Shown here piece after piece: positions 27,978 through 36,636 of a stretch of DNA of 64,000 bases; position 1 is the first letter of the stretch, and each line of letters opens with the position of its first letter. The notes beneath the pieces are model-generated. The model saw nothing but the letters and a program-made list of their open reading frames with translations. It had not been told where the DNA came from and ran no database searches. The position numbers and the translations under genes were made by a program. This DNA is from Tannerella serpentiformis (lineage in GTDB: Bacteria; Bacteroidota; Bacteroidia; Bacteroidales; Tannerellaceae): NCBI RefSeq assembly GCF_003033925.1, contig NZ_CP028365.1:62001-126000 (forward strand), in the 5' to 3' direction.

Positions 27978-29237
27978 TTACTGTTTCGAGAACCACTCGG
28001 CAGCCTTGTTCAGATCTTCATCCAGGGTTTGGATCTTCTTCTGCGCCTCGCCTACGAGCGGATTGGAGATGTTGCTCACAAAGCCACCCTTGAGCTGCGT
28101 CTGGCAGTCCTCGAGGGCCTTCAGGGCAGCCTTGAGATCGCTCTCGAGCTTAGAAGCCTGGGCTGCGTCGTACTTCTTCATGAAGGCCATGATCGAGAGG
28201 GCCTCATTGCGATTGCCATTGATGCCGCCATAGAGCGAGTTCTGGATACTGATCAAGTTGTCGTGGAAATCGATGAAGGAGCGCTGGCTGTAGGGCGACT
28301 CGATGTAATTCTTGTCCTTGCCCGAGTAGGGATTGCCGATCTTGGTGTTGGCCACCTCGTCGCAGATGTTCTCACATCCGGCCTTGAGGATGGTGGTCAT
28401 GACCTCTTCCCAGGTAGCGTAGCCGCTGCCGGCTTTGGTAGCGCCGAGCAGGTCATCGGTGTACGATTTTCCGTTACGCGAAGACGGGAGTTCGATCTCT
28501 TCCACCCGATCCTTGTGAGCCTTGGGCGCGTTGGCGTTCCAAGCCACCTCGAGCTGGTAGCAACGGTCGCGGAGGTCGCCCGCCACAGCCGTGGCGTAAG
28601 TCAGCTCCTCGGCGCCTGTCACCTGGGCCTTGATGGCGGTGAAAGCCTCGTTGTCCTCGTTGGCTTGCAGCGCAGCGACGGTGCGGTTCTTGCCGTTGCG
28701 GAAGATCACGAATTCGATGCCGTGGAAGCCGAGCAACTCCTGTCCGAGCTTACCGGCCGCGTAGGCGATAGCGTCGTTTTCGTCACCGCCGAGCTTCTCC
28801 AGCTGGTACTTGTTGGTCAGGGCGGCAGCCAGACCGTCCACGTCGAGCGGCCAAGTGTCGATGTGCGGATCTACGCCGAAATCGGTAGCGGCACCAAAGA
28901 GGAAGGCCTCACTCTGCTCGTAGCTGGAACGAGCCTTGATGAACGTTTTGCAGATCTCGTCCACCTCGGCCTGCGTGAGGCTCTTGGGGTCTTTGAGGAA
29001 CTTTTCCTTGGCAGCCTTGAGCTTGTCGTAGAGCTCAGAGGTCTCAGCAGCGAGGTTTTTGTAAGTCAGGTTGACCGTGTTATCCACATACTGCTTGGCG
29101 ATCTGACTCATCTCTTTCTGCTTCTCGGTAAGCCCTTTCTCGATAGGATCATTGTTTTTCTCGCATGAGGAGAATCCCCATGTCAGCATTGCCCCTACGG
29201 TGAGGAGCAATGACGTTCTAAGATACTTCTTAATCAT
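27978..29237 (-). CDS. Imelysin (peptidase M75-type) lipoprotein
   Basis: 419 residues with lipobox Cys25 (WGFSSCEKN). An all-helical imelysin repeat fold is predicted. The family's GxHxxE motif is GFHGIE at 170-175. Imelysins are related to EfeO/M75 iron-binding proteins; despite the name, most are not shown to be peptidases. With a porin-like gene upstream and a di-heme protein downstream, I infer a role in iron acquisition at the envelope. Confidence 0.85.
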   Translation of the reverse strand: MIKKYLRTSLLLTVGAMLTWGFSSCEKNNDPIEKGLTEKQKEMSQIAKQYVDNTVNLTYKNLAAETSELYDKLKAAKEKFLKDPKSLTQAEVDEICKTFIKARSSYEQSEAFLFGAATDFGVDPHIDTWPLDVDGLAAALTNKYQLEKLGGDENDAIAYAAGKLGQELLGFHGIEFVIFRNGKNRTVAALQANEDNEAFTAIKAQVTGAEELTYATAVAGDLRDRCYQLEVAWNANAPKAHKDRVEEIELPSSRNGKSYTDDLLGATKAGSGYATWEEVMTTILKAGCENICDEVANTKIGNPYSGKDKNYIESPYSQRSFIDFHDNLISIQNSLYGGINGNRNEALSIMAFMKKYDAAQASKLESDLKAALKALEDCQTQLKGGFVSNISNPLVGEAQKKIQTLDEDLNKAAEWFSKQ

Positions 29238-29324
29238 GTGTCTATTATTAATGATGAATGCGTGTGTGCGTGTGTAGTACCCTCTCTGGGCTATGCCCTC
29301 CGTGGCACGTCTCTCGATGTCGGA

Positions 29325-30653
29325 TCAGAGGAAGAAGCCCTCATAGGCAATTCCGAGGGAGATGGAGGGTTCGTTATTGTATTGCTGCTTGAGCAGACGG
29401 GTGGAGTATTCGCCCTTCACCACGATCTGCGGCAGGGGGAAGTAGTTGAAGCCCACGGCCAGGCGTTGCTTGCCGGTGTACTCATACTTCTGCTGATCGC
29501 TGGAGGGGATGTAGGAGTTATAGTATTCGTACCGTCCGAAGAGGTAGAATTTCTGGTCGTCAGCGCGCAGCCGAGCCACCTGCGAGAAAATATCGTAGCC
29601 CGCTTCAAGGCCTACGGCCACGGCATTCTTGCCGACGGGCGTTTTCTTATAGGGGGCGGAGTTGGCCGTCAGGTTGCGTTTGATGGTGCTGATCGTAGCG
29701 GCGTCGCCCACGTAACCGTAGTCGGCGTTACCGCGGACGATCCAGTTGAACCGGTTAAACGCGAAGTCGAACGCACCGATGGCCACGGTGCCTTTCACAT
29801 TGTCGTAACGCTTCACGTTACCATTGGCGTCCTTCCCCTCGAGATCGTGTGGGAAGGCGTTGTGCATGGCGCGGCCATAGTATCCGCTCAGGCCGATGCG
29901 CAGCCCGGGGAAGGCGTAATAGTCAAGTCGGCCGATGAAGCCGTATTTGTTGGCCACCTTAAACTCATAGGGCGATCCGGCGCCGCCACTCACCCAACCT
30001 TCGCGATCGAAGAAAAAGGCGTCGAGGCCAGCCACCACTTGCGCCTCATACCGGACGCGTCCCGTGCGGCCCCAGAAGCTGATTCCCGTGTCGTGCCATG
30101 TGCAAGGCAGGATCGTGGCCTCGCCTTCGGGACGATAGACGGTGAAGAAATGGAGTGGCTCGTGGTGCGCGTTTGTCATGCCGATGGGCACAACAATATG
30201 GCCTGCGCGAATGTTGAAGGCGCGTGAGAAAGACTTCTGGATCCAGAACTGCTCCAGCTCCACCTCGCCGCCTTTCTCGACTTCCATCTCCCACTCGCCG
30301 CCCTCGGTAAATTCCTTTTCCTGAGCGCTACCTGTACCGGTGTGTTCGAACTCGATCTCGGAGCCCATCGTCCATCCTTTCCCGAAATTGTAGTTCAGAT
30401 AGATGACGGCGTGCGGCACATCGAAACGCCCGTGGCTGGGGTCGTTCTTGTACTTGGCGGCATCGCTGTAGCGATACACATTGTCGCTGTAGAAATTGCG
30501 GGAATAGGCGATCTCGCCATATCCACCGACGCTCAATCGGTTGCCCAGCACGTGATGTTGCACACTGTCCGAGGCATTCACTTGCGCCTCTACGGGCACG
30601 GTGGCGACGCCAGCCATAAGCCCGAGTAATAACCCAATCTTGACCTTATTCAT
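29325..30653 (-). CDS. Porin-like outer-membrane protein
   Basis: 442 residues with a signal peptide ending near VEAQ (about residue 24). Many amphipathic strands with aromatic girdles (GRYEYYNSYIP, AVGFNYFPLPQIVVKGEYS) and a C-terminal Phe-Leu suggest a 14-18 strand barrel. The N-terminal part (LSVGGYGEIAYSRNFY) is typical of Bacteroidota porin-like proteins. First gene of the porin / imelysin / di-heme operon, 87 bases before imelysin. The transported substrate is unknown; iron or heme is only an inference from neighbours. Confidence 0.7.
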   Translation of the reverse strand: MNKVKIGLLLGLMAGVATVPVEAQVNASDSVQHHVLGNRLSVGGYGEIAYSRNFYSDNVYRYSDAAKYKNDPSHGRFDVPHAVIYLNYNFGKGWTMGSEIEFEHTGTGSAQEKEFTEGGEWEMEVEKGGEVELEQFWIQKSFSRAFNIRAGHIVVPIGMTNAHHEPLHFFTVYRPEGEATILPCTWHDTGISFWGRTGRVRYEAQVVAGLDAFFFDREGWVSGGAGSPYEFKVANKYGFIGRLDYYAFPGLRIGLSGYYGRAMHNAFPHDLEGKDANGNVKRYDNVKGTVAIGAFDFAFNRFNWIVRGNADYGYVGDAATISTIKRNLTANSAPYKKTPVGKNAVAVGLEAGYDIFSQVARLRADDQKFYLFGRYEYYNSYIPSSDQQKYEYTGKQRLAVGFNYFPLPQIVVKGEYSTRLLKQQYNNEPSISLGIAYEGFFL

Positions 30654-30717
30654 TGTTCTTAATTATATGTCTGCTGCTTCTGCCGAAAGCCCCTTTGGAG
30701 TGAAAGGCTTTCGGCGG

Positions 30718-30751
30718 CAAAAGTAGAGGCGCCTCCAAACCATCACAATCC
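30718..30751 (-). promoter_or_regulatory. Promoter of the porin-imelysin-diheme operon with a 10-bp palindrome
   Basis: The minus strand reads TACTTTTG (30725-30718), and a TTG about 20 bases upstream can serve as -33. The perfect palindrome GAGGCGCCTC (30726-30735) directly abuts the -7 box, a good place for a repressor site. Confidence 0.5.
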
Positions 30752-30854
30752 CAAATATTAGGGATGTAAAAAATCTTTGCGGGGAGCGCGTCGCATCCTT
30801 CGCGCCCCCTGGGGGATCAAGCCCGGAAATACCGTGGCGTCCCCGTGCGGCTCT

Positions 30855-30862
30855 TACCTTTG
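30855..30862 (+). promoter_or_regulatory. -7 box for the acyltransferase gene
   Basis: TACCTTTG. Initiation about 8 bases downstream would leave the ATG at 30873 with almost no leader, which supports the start at 30900. Confidence 0.5.
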
Positions 30863-30899
30863 GCCCGACAAAATGGTATATCAAACGGAAAGAAAGAAC

Positions 30900-31439
30900 A
30901 TGAAGAAGAGACTTGGTAAGTGGCTTTTGGGCCTGATGGGCTGGCGTGTAGGGCCGGCAGGTAACGAGGTGGCGAAGTGCGTGATCTGCGTAGCGCCACA
31001 CACGAGCAATATGGATTTCATCATCGGCGAACTGTTTTATCTCGCCATTGGCAAGCAGGCCGCGTTTTTGATGAAAAAGGAATGGTTCGCCTTTCCGCTG
31101 GGCCTCTTCTTTCGCGCCCTCGGTGGCGTCCCGATCGATCGCAGTCGCAACACCTCCATGACGGAGCAGATGGCCGCAGAGTTCGCCCGCCGCGACCGTT
31201 TCCGCCTAGCCATCACGCCCGAAGGCACACGCAAACGCGTGGACGAATGGAAGCGGGGCTTCTATTACATCGCGCTCAAGGCCGGCGTACCCATCCAGCT
31301 GGGATACATCGACTACGGGCGGAAGGAGGTCGGCATTATGGAGACTTTCCGCCCCACCGGCGACGCCGAAGCCGATATCCAATACATCCGCTCGCGCTAC
31401 GAGGGCATGACCGGTAATCACAGCGAGCGATTCCAATAA
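30900..31439 (+). CDS. 1-acyl-sn-glycerol-3-phosphate acyltransferase family (PlsC-like)
   Basis: 179 residues from ATG 30900. The acyltransferase block I is degenerate, HTSNMDF in place of HxxxxD with the spacing kept (H...D), followed by a membrane-proximal FFRALGGVPIDRS and the block III TPEGTRKR. It probably transfers an acyl chain to a lipid intermediate at the inner membrane. It is shorter than E. coli PlsC (245 residues), like other Bacteroidota relatives. A MITE-like element begins 25 bases after the stop. Confidence 0.8.
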   Translation: MKKRLGKWLLGLMGWRVGPAGNEVAKCVICVAPHTSNMDFIIGELFYLAIGKQAAFLMKKEWFAFPLGLFFRALGGVPIDRSRNTSMTEQMAAEFARRDRFRLAITPEGTRKRVDEWKRGFYYIALKAGVPIQLGYIDYGRKEVGIMETFRPTGDAEADIQYIRSRYEGMTGNHSERFQ

Positions 31440-31464
31440 ACGTCCCCCCACGGCCCTGTTAAGG

Positions 31465-31816
31465 AACGTGAGTTCGATGTAAGAATAACGCCAGCAGAGA
31501 GCTTCTACGGGAGTCACACGATGGCCAAAACGCTTTTAGAAATACTTGCACCGGCGGTACAAGGGCCAAAAAGTGGTTTTTGCGATTTGCACCACCGGTG
31601 CAAGGGCCAAAAAGCAATTTTTTCCGTTTGCACCGATGGTGCAAGTGACAAAAAGTGGTTTTTTCTGTTTGCACCACCGGTGCAAGAAACAAAAAGAGGT
31701 TTTTGAGGTTTGCACCGCCGGTGCAAGCATTTCCAAAAGCATTTTGGCCTTTACAGCGCACTATGAAAGACATTCTCCAAGGATAAGATACCTCATTCTT
31801 ACGTCGAACTCACGTT
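31465..31816. mobile_element. MITE-like element carrying a 41-bp tandem array (copy 1)
   Basis: 22-bp terminal inverted repeats match at 21 of 22 positions: left 31465-31486 starts AACGTGAGTTCGATGTA; right 31795-31816 ends CGAACTCACGTT. AAGG sits directly outside both ends (31461-31464 and 31817-31820), a likely target duplication. Inside, about five units of 41 bp share the core TTGCACCaccGGTGCAA (31547-31735). It codes for nothing convincing. Confidence 0.75.
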
Positions 31817-31930
31817 AAGGAGCGTATTTTTCCGACCATTGCACGCCCTGCATTCCCGCCGAAAGACTTATTAATCGAGGAGTTTACTTAAACGAACCTG
31901 CTGACTTCCGGCGCCCTTTATCCGGCAACC

Positions 31931-31938
31931 TACTTTTG
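31931..31938 (+). promoter_or_regulatory. -7 box for the DUF3078 gene
   Basis: TACTTTTG, 24 bases before the ATG at 31963. Confidence 0.5.
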
Positions 31939-31962
31939 CGGCCGTATTAAAAACCAGAAACA

Positions 31963-32853
31963 ATGAAGAAACTATTCCTCCTTGCGGCCGTCGCCCTCCT
32001 CAGCCCGACGGCCTCGATCATGGCGCAGGACGACGCGCCGCGCGACACCTCGTATTGGACACACAGCGGTGCCGCCTCGCTGACCTTCGGGCAGACCTCC
32101 TTCACCAACTGGGCCGCCGGCGGCGAAAACTCCGTCTCCGTGCTCGCCGCCTTCGCAGGCAAATGGAACTACGCGAAGGATAGATGGATGTGGGACAACT
32201 CAGCCGACCTCGGCTACGGCCTCACCTATCAAGGTAGCGACCAGATCAAAAACGACGACCACATCGACCTCGCCACCCGCCTCGGCTACAAGGCCTCAGC
32301 CACCTGGGCCTACGCGGCGGAGCTGAACTTCAAGTCGCAATTCAACAAGGGCTACAGCAAGTATCCCGTGACGGACGACGCCGCCTACATCTCCAAATTC
32401 ATGGCCCCGGGCTACCTGCTCGGATCCATCGGTATGACCTACACCCACCCGCGCGAAGACCTCAAGGTGCTCATCTCGCCCGTGTCTGAAAAGATGACCT
32501 TCGTCTCCGACCGCCGCCTCTCCGACGAGGGCGCGTACGGCGTCGAGAAGGGCGACCGCGTGCTGGCCGAGTTCGGCGCCCTGGTCAAGGGCACCTACTC
32601 GAAGAAGATCACCGAAAACGTCCTCTTCAACACCGAAGTCCTCCTCACCTCGGCCTACAAAACCTTCGGCAACGTGGACGTGGACTGGAAGATGTCGCTC
32701 GACTGGAAGCTCAACAAATACTTCACCTTCAAGGCCAACACCTACCTCCTCTACGACGACGACATCCGCTACGTCGACAAGGACGGCGTGAAGCATGGCC
32801 CGCGCGTACAGTTCAAAGAAGTCGTCGGCCTCGGCCTCGGATACATCTTCTAA
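31963..32853 (+). CDS. DUF3078 family outer-membrane protein
   Basis: 296 residues with a signal peptide (MKKLFLLAAVALLSPTASIMAQ). The family signature FTNWAAGGENSVSVLA follows at about 44-60. The remainder alternates strands and ends ...VGLGLGYIF, a C-terminal aromatic typical of outer-membrane barrels. DUF3078 proteins are widespread in Bacteroidota and have no settled function. Confidence 0.82.
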   Translation: MKKLFLLAAVALLSPTASIMAQDDAPRDTSYWTHSGAASLTFGQTSFTNWAAGGENSVSVLAAFAGKWNYAKDRWMWDNSADLGYGLTYQGSDQIKNDDHIDLATRLGYKASATWAYAAELNFKSQFNKGYSKYPVTDDAAYISKFMAPGYLLGSIGMTYTHPREDLKVLISPVSEKMTFVSDRRLSDEGAYGVEKGDRVLAEFGALVKGTYSKKITENVLFNTEVLLTSAYKTFGNVDVDWKMSLDWKLNKYFTFKANTYLLYDDDIRYVDKDGVKHGPRVQFKEVVGLGLGYIF

Positions 32854-32940
32854 GAGACCCTCTTAGTCATCTCTCAAGCAGTTATCGAGAAGGCGCTGTG
32901 GAACTTGTTTTTCGCAGTGCCTTTCTCTTTTTTTCTTGGC

Positions 32941-33660
32941 GATTGTACGATACAATCGGCCGAAGCCTGTAGTGGTGATTGTACGATAACGTGAGTTCGA
33001 CAAAAGAATGAGATACCCTTTTGAGAATGTCATTGATAGCATGCTGTAACGGCCAACAGGTTCTCCGAAGCACTTGCGGGACTCCCCGCAAACGCCAAAG
33101 CAAATGCCGGGAGACTTGCGGGACTCCCGCAAACGCCAAAGCAAATGCCGAGAGACTTGCGGAACTCCCCGCAAACGCCAAAGTAAATACCGGGAGACTT
33201 GCGGGACTCCCGCAAACGCCAAAGCAAATGCCGAGAGACTTGCGGAACTCCCCGCAAACGCCAAAGTAAATACCGGGAGACTTGCGGGACTCCCGCAAAC
33301 ACCAAAGCAAATGCCGGGAGACCTGCGGGAGTACCCGCAAACGCCAAAGCAAATGCCGGGAGACCTGCGGGAGTACCCGCAAACGCCAAAGCAAATGCCG
33401 AGAGACTTGCGGAACTCCCCGCAAACGCCAAAGCAAATGCCGGGAGACCGGCGGGAGTACCCGCAAACGCCCAAAAGTTCTTCGAGGCACTTGCAACAGT
33501 GTTGTAGGCATTTCCAAAAGCACTTTGGCAATCGCGCGGATTCTGCGTATAGACTCTCTGCTGACACTATTCTTACACCGAACTCACGTTACAATACAAT
33601 CAGCCGCAACATGTAATGGCGATTGTACGATACAATCAGCTGAAGAAGTTTGTGGCGACT
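32941..33660. repeat. 36-bp palindromic tandem repeat, interrupted by an insertion
   Basis: The unit begins GATTGTACGATACAATC, with the palindrome ATTGTAcgaTACAAT. Unit 1 is 32941-32976. Unit 2 is split: 32977-32987 (11 bases) plus 33596-33620 (25 bases) make exactly 36. Unit 3 starts at 33621 and is longer (about 40). The inserted block is the MITE-like element plus 5 duplicated bases. Confidence 0.8.
32988..33590. mobile_element. MITE-like element carrying a 41/42-bp tandem array (copy 2)
   Basis: Left end 32988 AACGTGAGTTCG and right end 33590 CGAACTCACGTT match copy 1 over 12 bases, then diverge. Flanking 5-mers ACGAT (32983-32987) and ACAAT (33591-33595) form a one-mismatch target duplication. 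Inside lie about ten units of 41 or 42 bp with the core TTGCGGGAcTCCCGCAA or close variants, together with CGCAAACGCCAAAGCAAATG. The ORFs read through the array are not real genes. Confidence 0.8.
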
Positions 33661-33813
33661 GATTGAGACCATCGGAAGGGACATCCACGGCGCATGGGAG
33701 AAATTGCAACAAAAGGGTGAAAACAACTCCGGAGATTCCCCCTACAGACGGACGGGCGAAGGGGCCGAGAAGCCGCTCCCAGAGCCTTTTCCGCCAAATT
33801 CAAAACGGCTGCT

Positions 33814-33821
33814 TACCTTTG
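33814..33821 (+). promoter_or_regulatory. -7 box for the kinase operon
   Basis: TACCTTTG, 29 bases before the ATG at 33851, which decides that start over the much earlier open frame at 33650. Confidence 0.5.
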
Positions 33822-33850
33822 CCCTTGAAAATCTGAATGATTCAGAAATC

Positions 33851-35623
33851 ATGATTTTACCGAAAGGATATTGCTTGCAAAACGGGAAATATTGTCTGAC
33901 AGAGGTCATCGGACAAGGCGGATTCGGAATCACTTATTCGGGCGTTTGGAACACCGAAGTCAAGGGTGAACTGGGAGCCGTAAAGACCGCCGTACCGATT
34001 TGTATCAAGGAATATTTCTTCAAAGATTACTGCTTCAGAGACCCCGCCACGATGCAAGTCCGCGTGCATTCGGAGACGGGGCGCAGGCTGTTCGACAAGT
34101 TCCGCGAGCGGCAGATCCAGGAGGCACGCATCCTCTCGGAAGTGCACCACCCGTACATCGTGAATGTCCTCGAAGTCTTCGAGGAAAACAACACGGCCTA
34201 CATCGCTATGGAGCGCATCACGGGCCGATCGCTCAAGTCGTTGCTCGAAAACGAGGGGCAGCTGACGGAGCCGTGCGCACTCAAATATATCGACCAAATC
34301 GGGCGCGCGCTAGAGTTTGTACACGCCAAAAACATCCTCCATCTCGACATCAAGCCGGGCAATATCCTGATCGACGAGCACGACGACGCCCGACTGATCG
34401 ACTTCGGCGTCAGCAAACGCTACGACATCGATAGTCAGGAGACAAGCACTACCACGCTGACCCTCTCGAAGGGCTTCGCCGCCATCGAGCAGTACGACAG
34501 CGACGGCCTGACGGGCTTCTCGCCCCGCCCGGACATCTATTCGCTCGGCGCCACGTTCTACAACCTACTCACGGGCTGCGTGCCCCCCGAATCCATCCTC
34601 CGTGTGACTAAACCGCTCACCGAACCTTCGCGGCTGAACGCCAACATCACCCCCCGCACCGAACACGCCATCCTGCGAGCCATGCAGGTGAACCCCGCCG
34701 ACCGCTACGCGTCCGTCCGCGAAATGCTGGACGACCTCGACATCCCGCCCTATCCCGAACGAAAAGATCAGCCCGTGGCCGCTACCGGCCAAACGACTCA
34801 GCGTGCGCCACTCACGAACGACGACGAGCGGACGCAGTTGCTCACCGCCGACGTCGAAGAGACGGCCCTCCTCACTCCGGCGGAACAGCCCACCCCGGCG
34901 CGTCGGCGAAAGGGCAAACGCCGCGTATTGATCCCGCTATTGATCGGCCTCTCGGTGCTGATCGGCTGGGCCGCGTCGTACCTGATCGGCGGCAGCAAAC
35001 CGGCACCAACGAACGAACCGACGGCCAACCTATTGCTGCAAAGCGACGCAGGCAGTGATCGCTCGCCGTTCGATCCGCCCACGGTAGCGCCCTCGTCGGC
35101 CGCAGACAAACAGGCGGAAAAACATCAGTCGGAGGAGAAAAAGACGGACAAGAAGACCGAGGAGAAGAAATCCGATAAGACGGAAACTACCACGCGTGAC
35201 GATGCCTCATCCGAGACCTCAAACGCGCGCTACGTCGCCCTGGTCGCCTCCGGAAAGATGAAGATGGAACGCGGCGCCTATGCCGACGCCAAGCGTGACT
35301 TTGCGAGCGCGAAAGAGATCAAGGTGACCGAAGAGGTGATCCGCCTTAGTTTGGCTTGCGACGACCGCATCGAGGAGGACAACGTCCGCGACCGCAAAGC
35401 GCTCTACGAGCAGGGCATGCCCTTCGGCAGCTACACCATCGTTCGCAAAAAGCAGAACGGACGCTACGGCGCCATCGACGCGCAAGGCATCGAGCGCATC
35501 CGCTGCATCTACCTCAGTGTGGGGCGATCGGAAAACGGGCGTGCCTTCGAACGCGAAGACCACCTCTACGACATCTACAACGCCAACGGCACGATGGTAG
35601 CCCGGGGGCTCACAACGTATTGA
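33851..35623 (+). CDS. Transmembrane eukaryotic-like Ser/Thr protein kinase
   Basis: 590 residues. The kinase domain fills about 14-300: Gly loop GQGGFG 21-26, Lys53 (ICIKEYF), catalytic HLDIKPGN 164-171 (HxD variant of HRD), DFG 184-186, and RPDIYSLG 226-233. A cytoplasmic linker is Thr-rich (ERTQLLTADVEETALLTP), possible phospho-acceptor sites. One membrane helix spans about 359-380. The outer part has a Lys/Glu-rich spacer and ends with a WG-like unit (YGAIDAQGIERIRCIY, about 539-554). First gene of a three-gene operon with two envelope proteins. Confidence 0.88.
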   Translation: MILPKGYCLQNGKYCLTEVIGQGGFGITYSGVWNTEVKGELGAVKTAVPICIKEYFFKDYCFRDPATMQVRVHSETGRRLFDKFRERQIQEARILSEVHHPYIVNVLEVFEENNTAYIAMERITGRSLKSLLENEGQLTEPCALKYIDQIGRALEFVHAKNILHLDIKPGNILIDEHDDARLIDFGVSKRYDIDSQETSTTTLTLSKGFAAIEQYDSDGLTGFSPRPDIYSLGATFYNLLTGCVPPESILRVTKPLTEPSRLNANITPRTEHAILRAMQVNPADRYASVREMLDDLDIPPYPERKDQPVAATGQTTQRAPLTNDDERTQLLTADVEETALLTPAEQPTPARRRKGKRRVLIPLLIGLSVLIGWAASYLIGGSKPAPTNEPTANLLLQSDAGSDRSPFDPPTVAPSSAADKQAEKHQSEEKKTDKKTEEKKSDKTETTTRDDASSETSNARYVALVASGKMKMERGAYADAKRDFASAKEIKVTEEVIRLSLACDDRIEEDNVRDRKALYEQGMPFGSYTIVRKKQNGRYGAIDAQGIERIRCIYLSVGRSENGRAFEREDHLYDIYNANGTMVARGLTTY

Positions 35624-35650
35624 CTAAGTATAGACGCACAGACAAAGACA

Positions 35651-36607
35651 ATGAAGAAGTGGACGGGAATGCTGTTGCTGTGGATCGCGTGCTGCCTGTC
35701 GTGGCACGCCCAAGCGCAGCGACAGACCGAATACAATCGCAAGGGCGATGAGGCCCTGCAGCGCAAGGATTATCGGGATGCCAAAATGTGGTTCGAGGAG
35801 GGCGTCTTTGCCGAATGCGACCGCTACAGCATCGACCGACTGACGACCATCTGGCTCGAAGACGAAACCATGCACGTCTCCATGCGCACGGTGATGAACA
35901 AGTGCCTCAACTGCCTCACGGAGTGGGCCACGGAGCGCGATACGTTCGCCATCGATAAGCTCATCCTTTACTACAGTCGCGGCATCGGTACGGCCGAAAA
36001 CCCCGTCACGGCCGACTATTGGCGCCGACAATTAGAGATGGTTCGCCGCCAGAATCGGGGTGAAGACGAGGCGCCGACGGCTACACCCACATCAGTCACG
36101 CCCATGCGTTTCTTCTTCGGCTATCAGGCCTCACTGCTCGCACCCTTCGGTATACGCGTGGGCGGGATCGTCGGGCGGTTAGGATGGTACATCGCGGCGC
36201 AATCCAACTTCTCCTTTCAGGGCCACACCGCGACCTGTCGCACAGCCGACGGACGCTTCATCATCGAGGGTCAAAGCGGCTATTACGGATACATGGGTCG
36301 TAAGCAGGCCAATGTACTCATGGCCTCTGTCGGGCTGATGATCCGTACCCTGCCCGGCATCTACACCTCCGTCGGCGCAGGCTATTGGCAGCGTGACCTG
36401 ATCCGGCAATACGGTACGGCCGACAATGCCGGAAACATCTACCAGAGAGCGTGGGCCAAAGACCTCGACGCCTCCGAGAAAGGCCTGAAGGTGGATCTCG
36501 GCGCCACCTACCTCCTACCCCGCGGCCGATACTACGTGACGGGCGAATGCACCGTCCTCAACTTCCGATACCTCTACCCCGCGCTGGGTGTAGGCATGAT
36601 CTTCTGA
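35651..36607 (+). CDS. Outer-membrane protein with TPR/Sel1-like N-terminal part
   Basis: 318 residues with a signal peptide ending near HAQAQ (about 23). Residues 27-135 are helical with TPR/Sel1-type phrases (KGDEALQRKDYRDAKMWFEEG; LYYSRGIGTAENPVTADYW). The C-terminal half is a series of amphipathic strands ending in Phe (ALGVGMIF), so probably a small barrel. It starts 27 bases after the kinase gene. I recognise no named family; I infer a partner or target of the kinase pathway at the outer membrane. Confidence 0.65.
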   Translation: MKKWTGMLLLWIACCLSWHAQAQRQTEYNRKGDEALQRKDYRDAKMWFEEGVFAECDRYSIDRLTTIWLEDETMHVSMRTVMNKCLNCLTEWATERDTFAIDKLILYYSRGIGTAENPVTADYWRRQLEMVRRQNRGEDEAPTATPTSVTPMRFFFGYQASLLAPFGIRVGGIVGRLGWYIAAQSNFSFQGHTATCRTADGRFIIEGQSGYYGYMGRKQANVLMASVGLMIRTLPGIYTSVGAGYWQRDLIRQYGTADNAGNIYQRAWAKDLDASEKGLKVDLGATYLLPRGRYYVTGECTVLNFRYLYPALGVGMIF

Positions 36608-36636
36608 CATAAAAACGAAACAACGAGGCTCCTCCC

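Noticed and set aside
27906-30227. 420- and 329-codon plus-strand ORFs opposite imelysin and the porin-like gene
   Set aside because: Both are antisense shadows of genes with signal peptides and family motifs; their products show no recognisable domain.
33021-33662. Several repeat-protein ORFs (82-234 codons) on both strands
   Set aside because: They are translations of the 41/42-bp array inside the MITE-like element, in competing frames.
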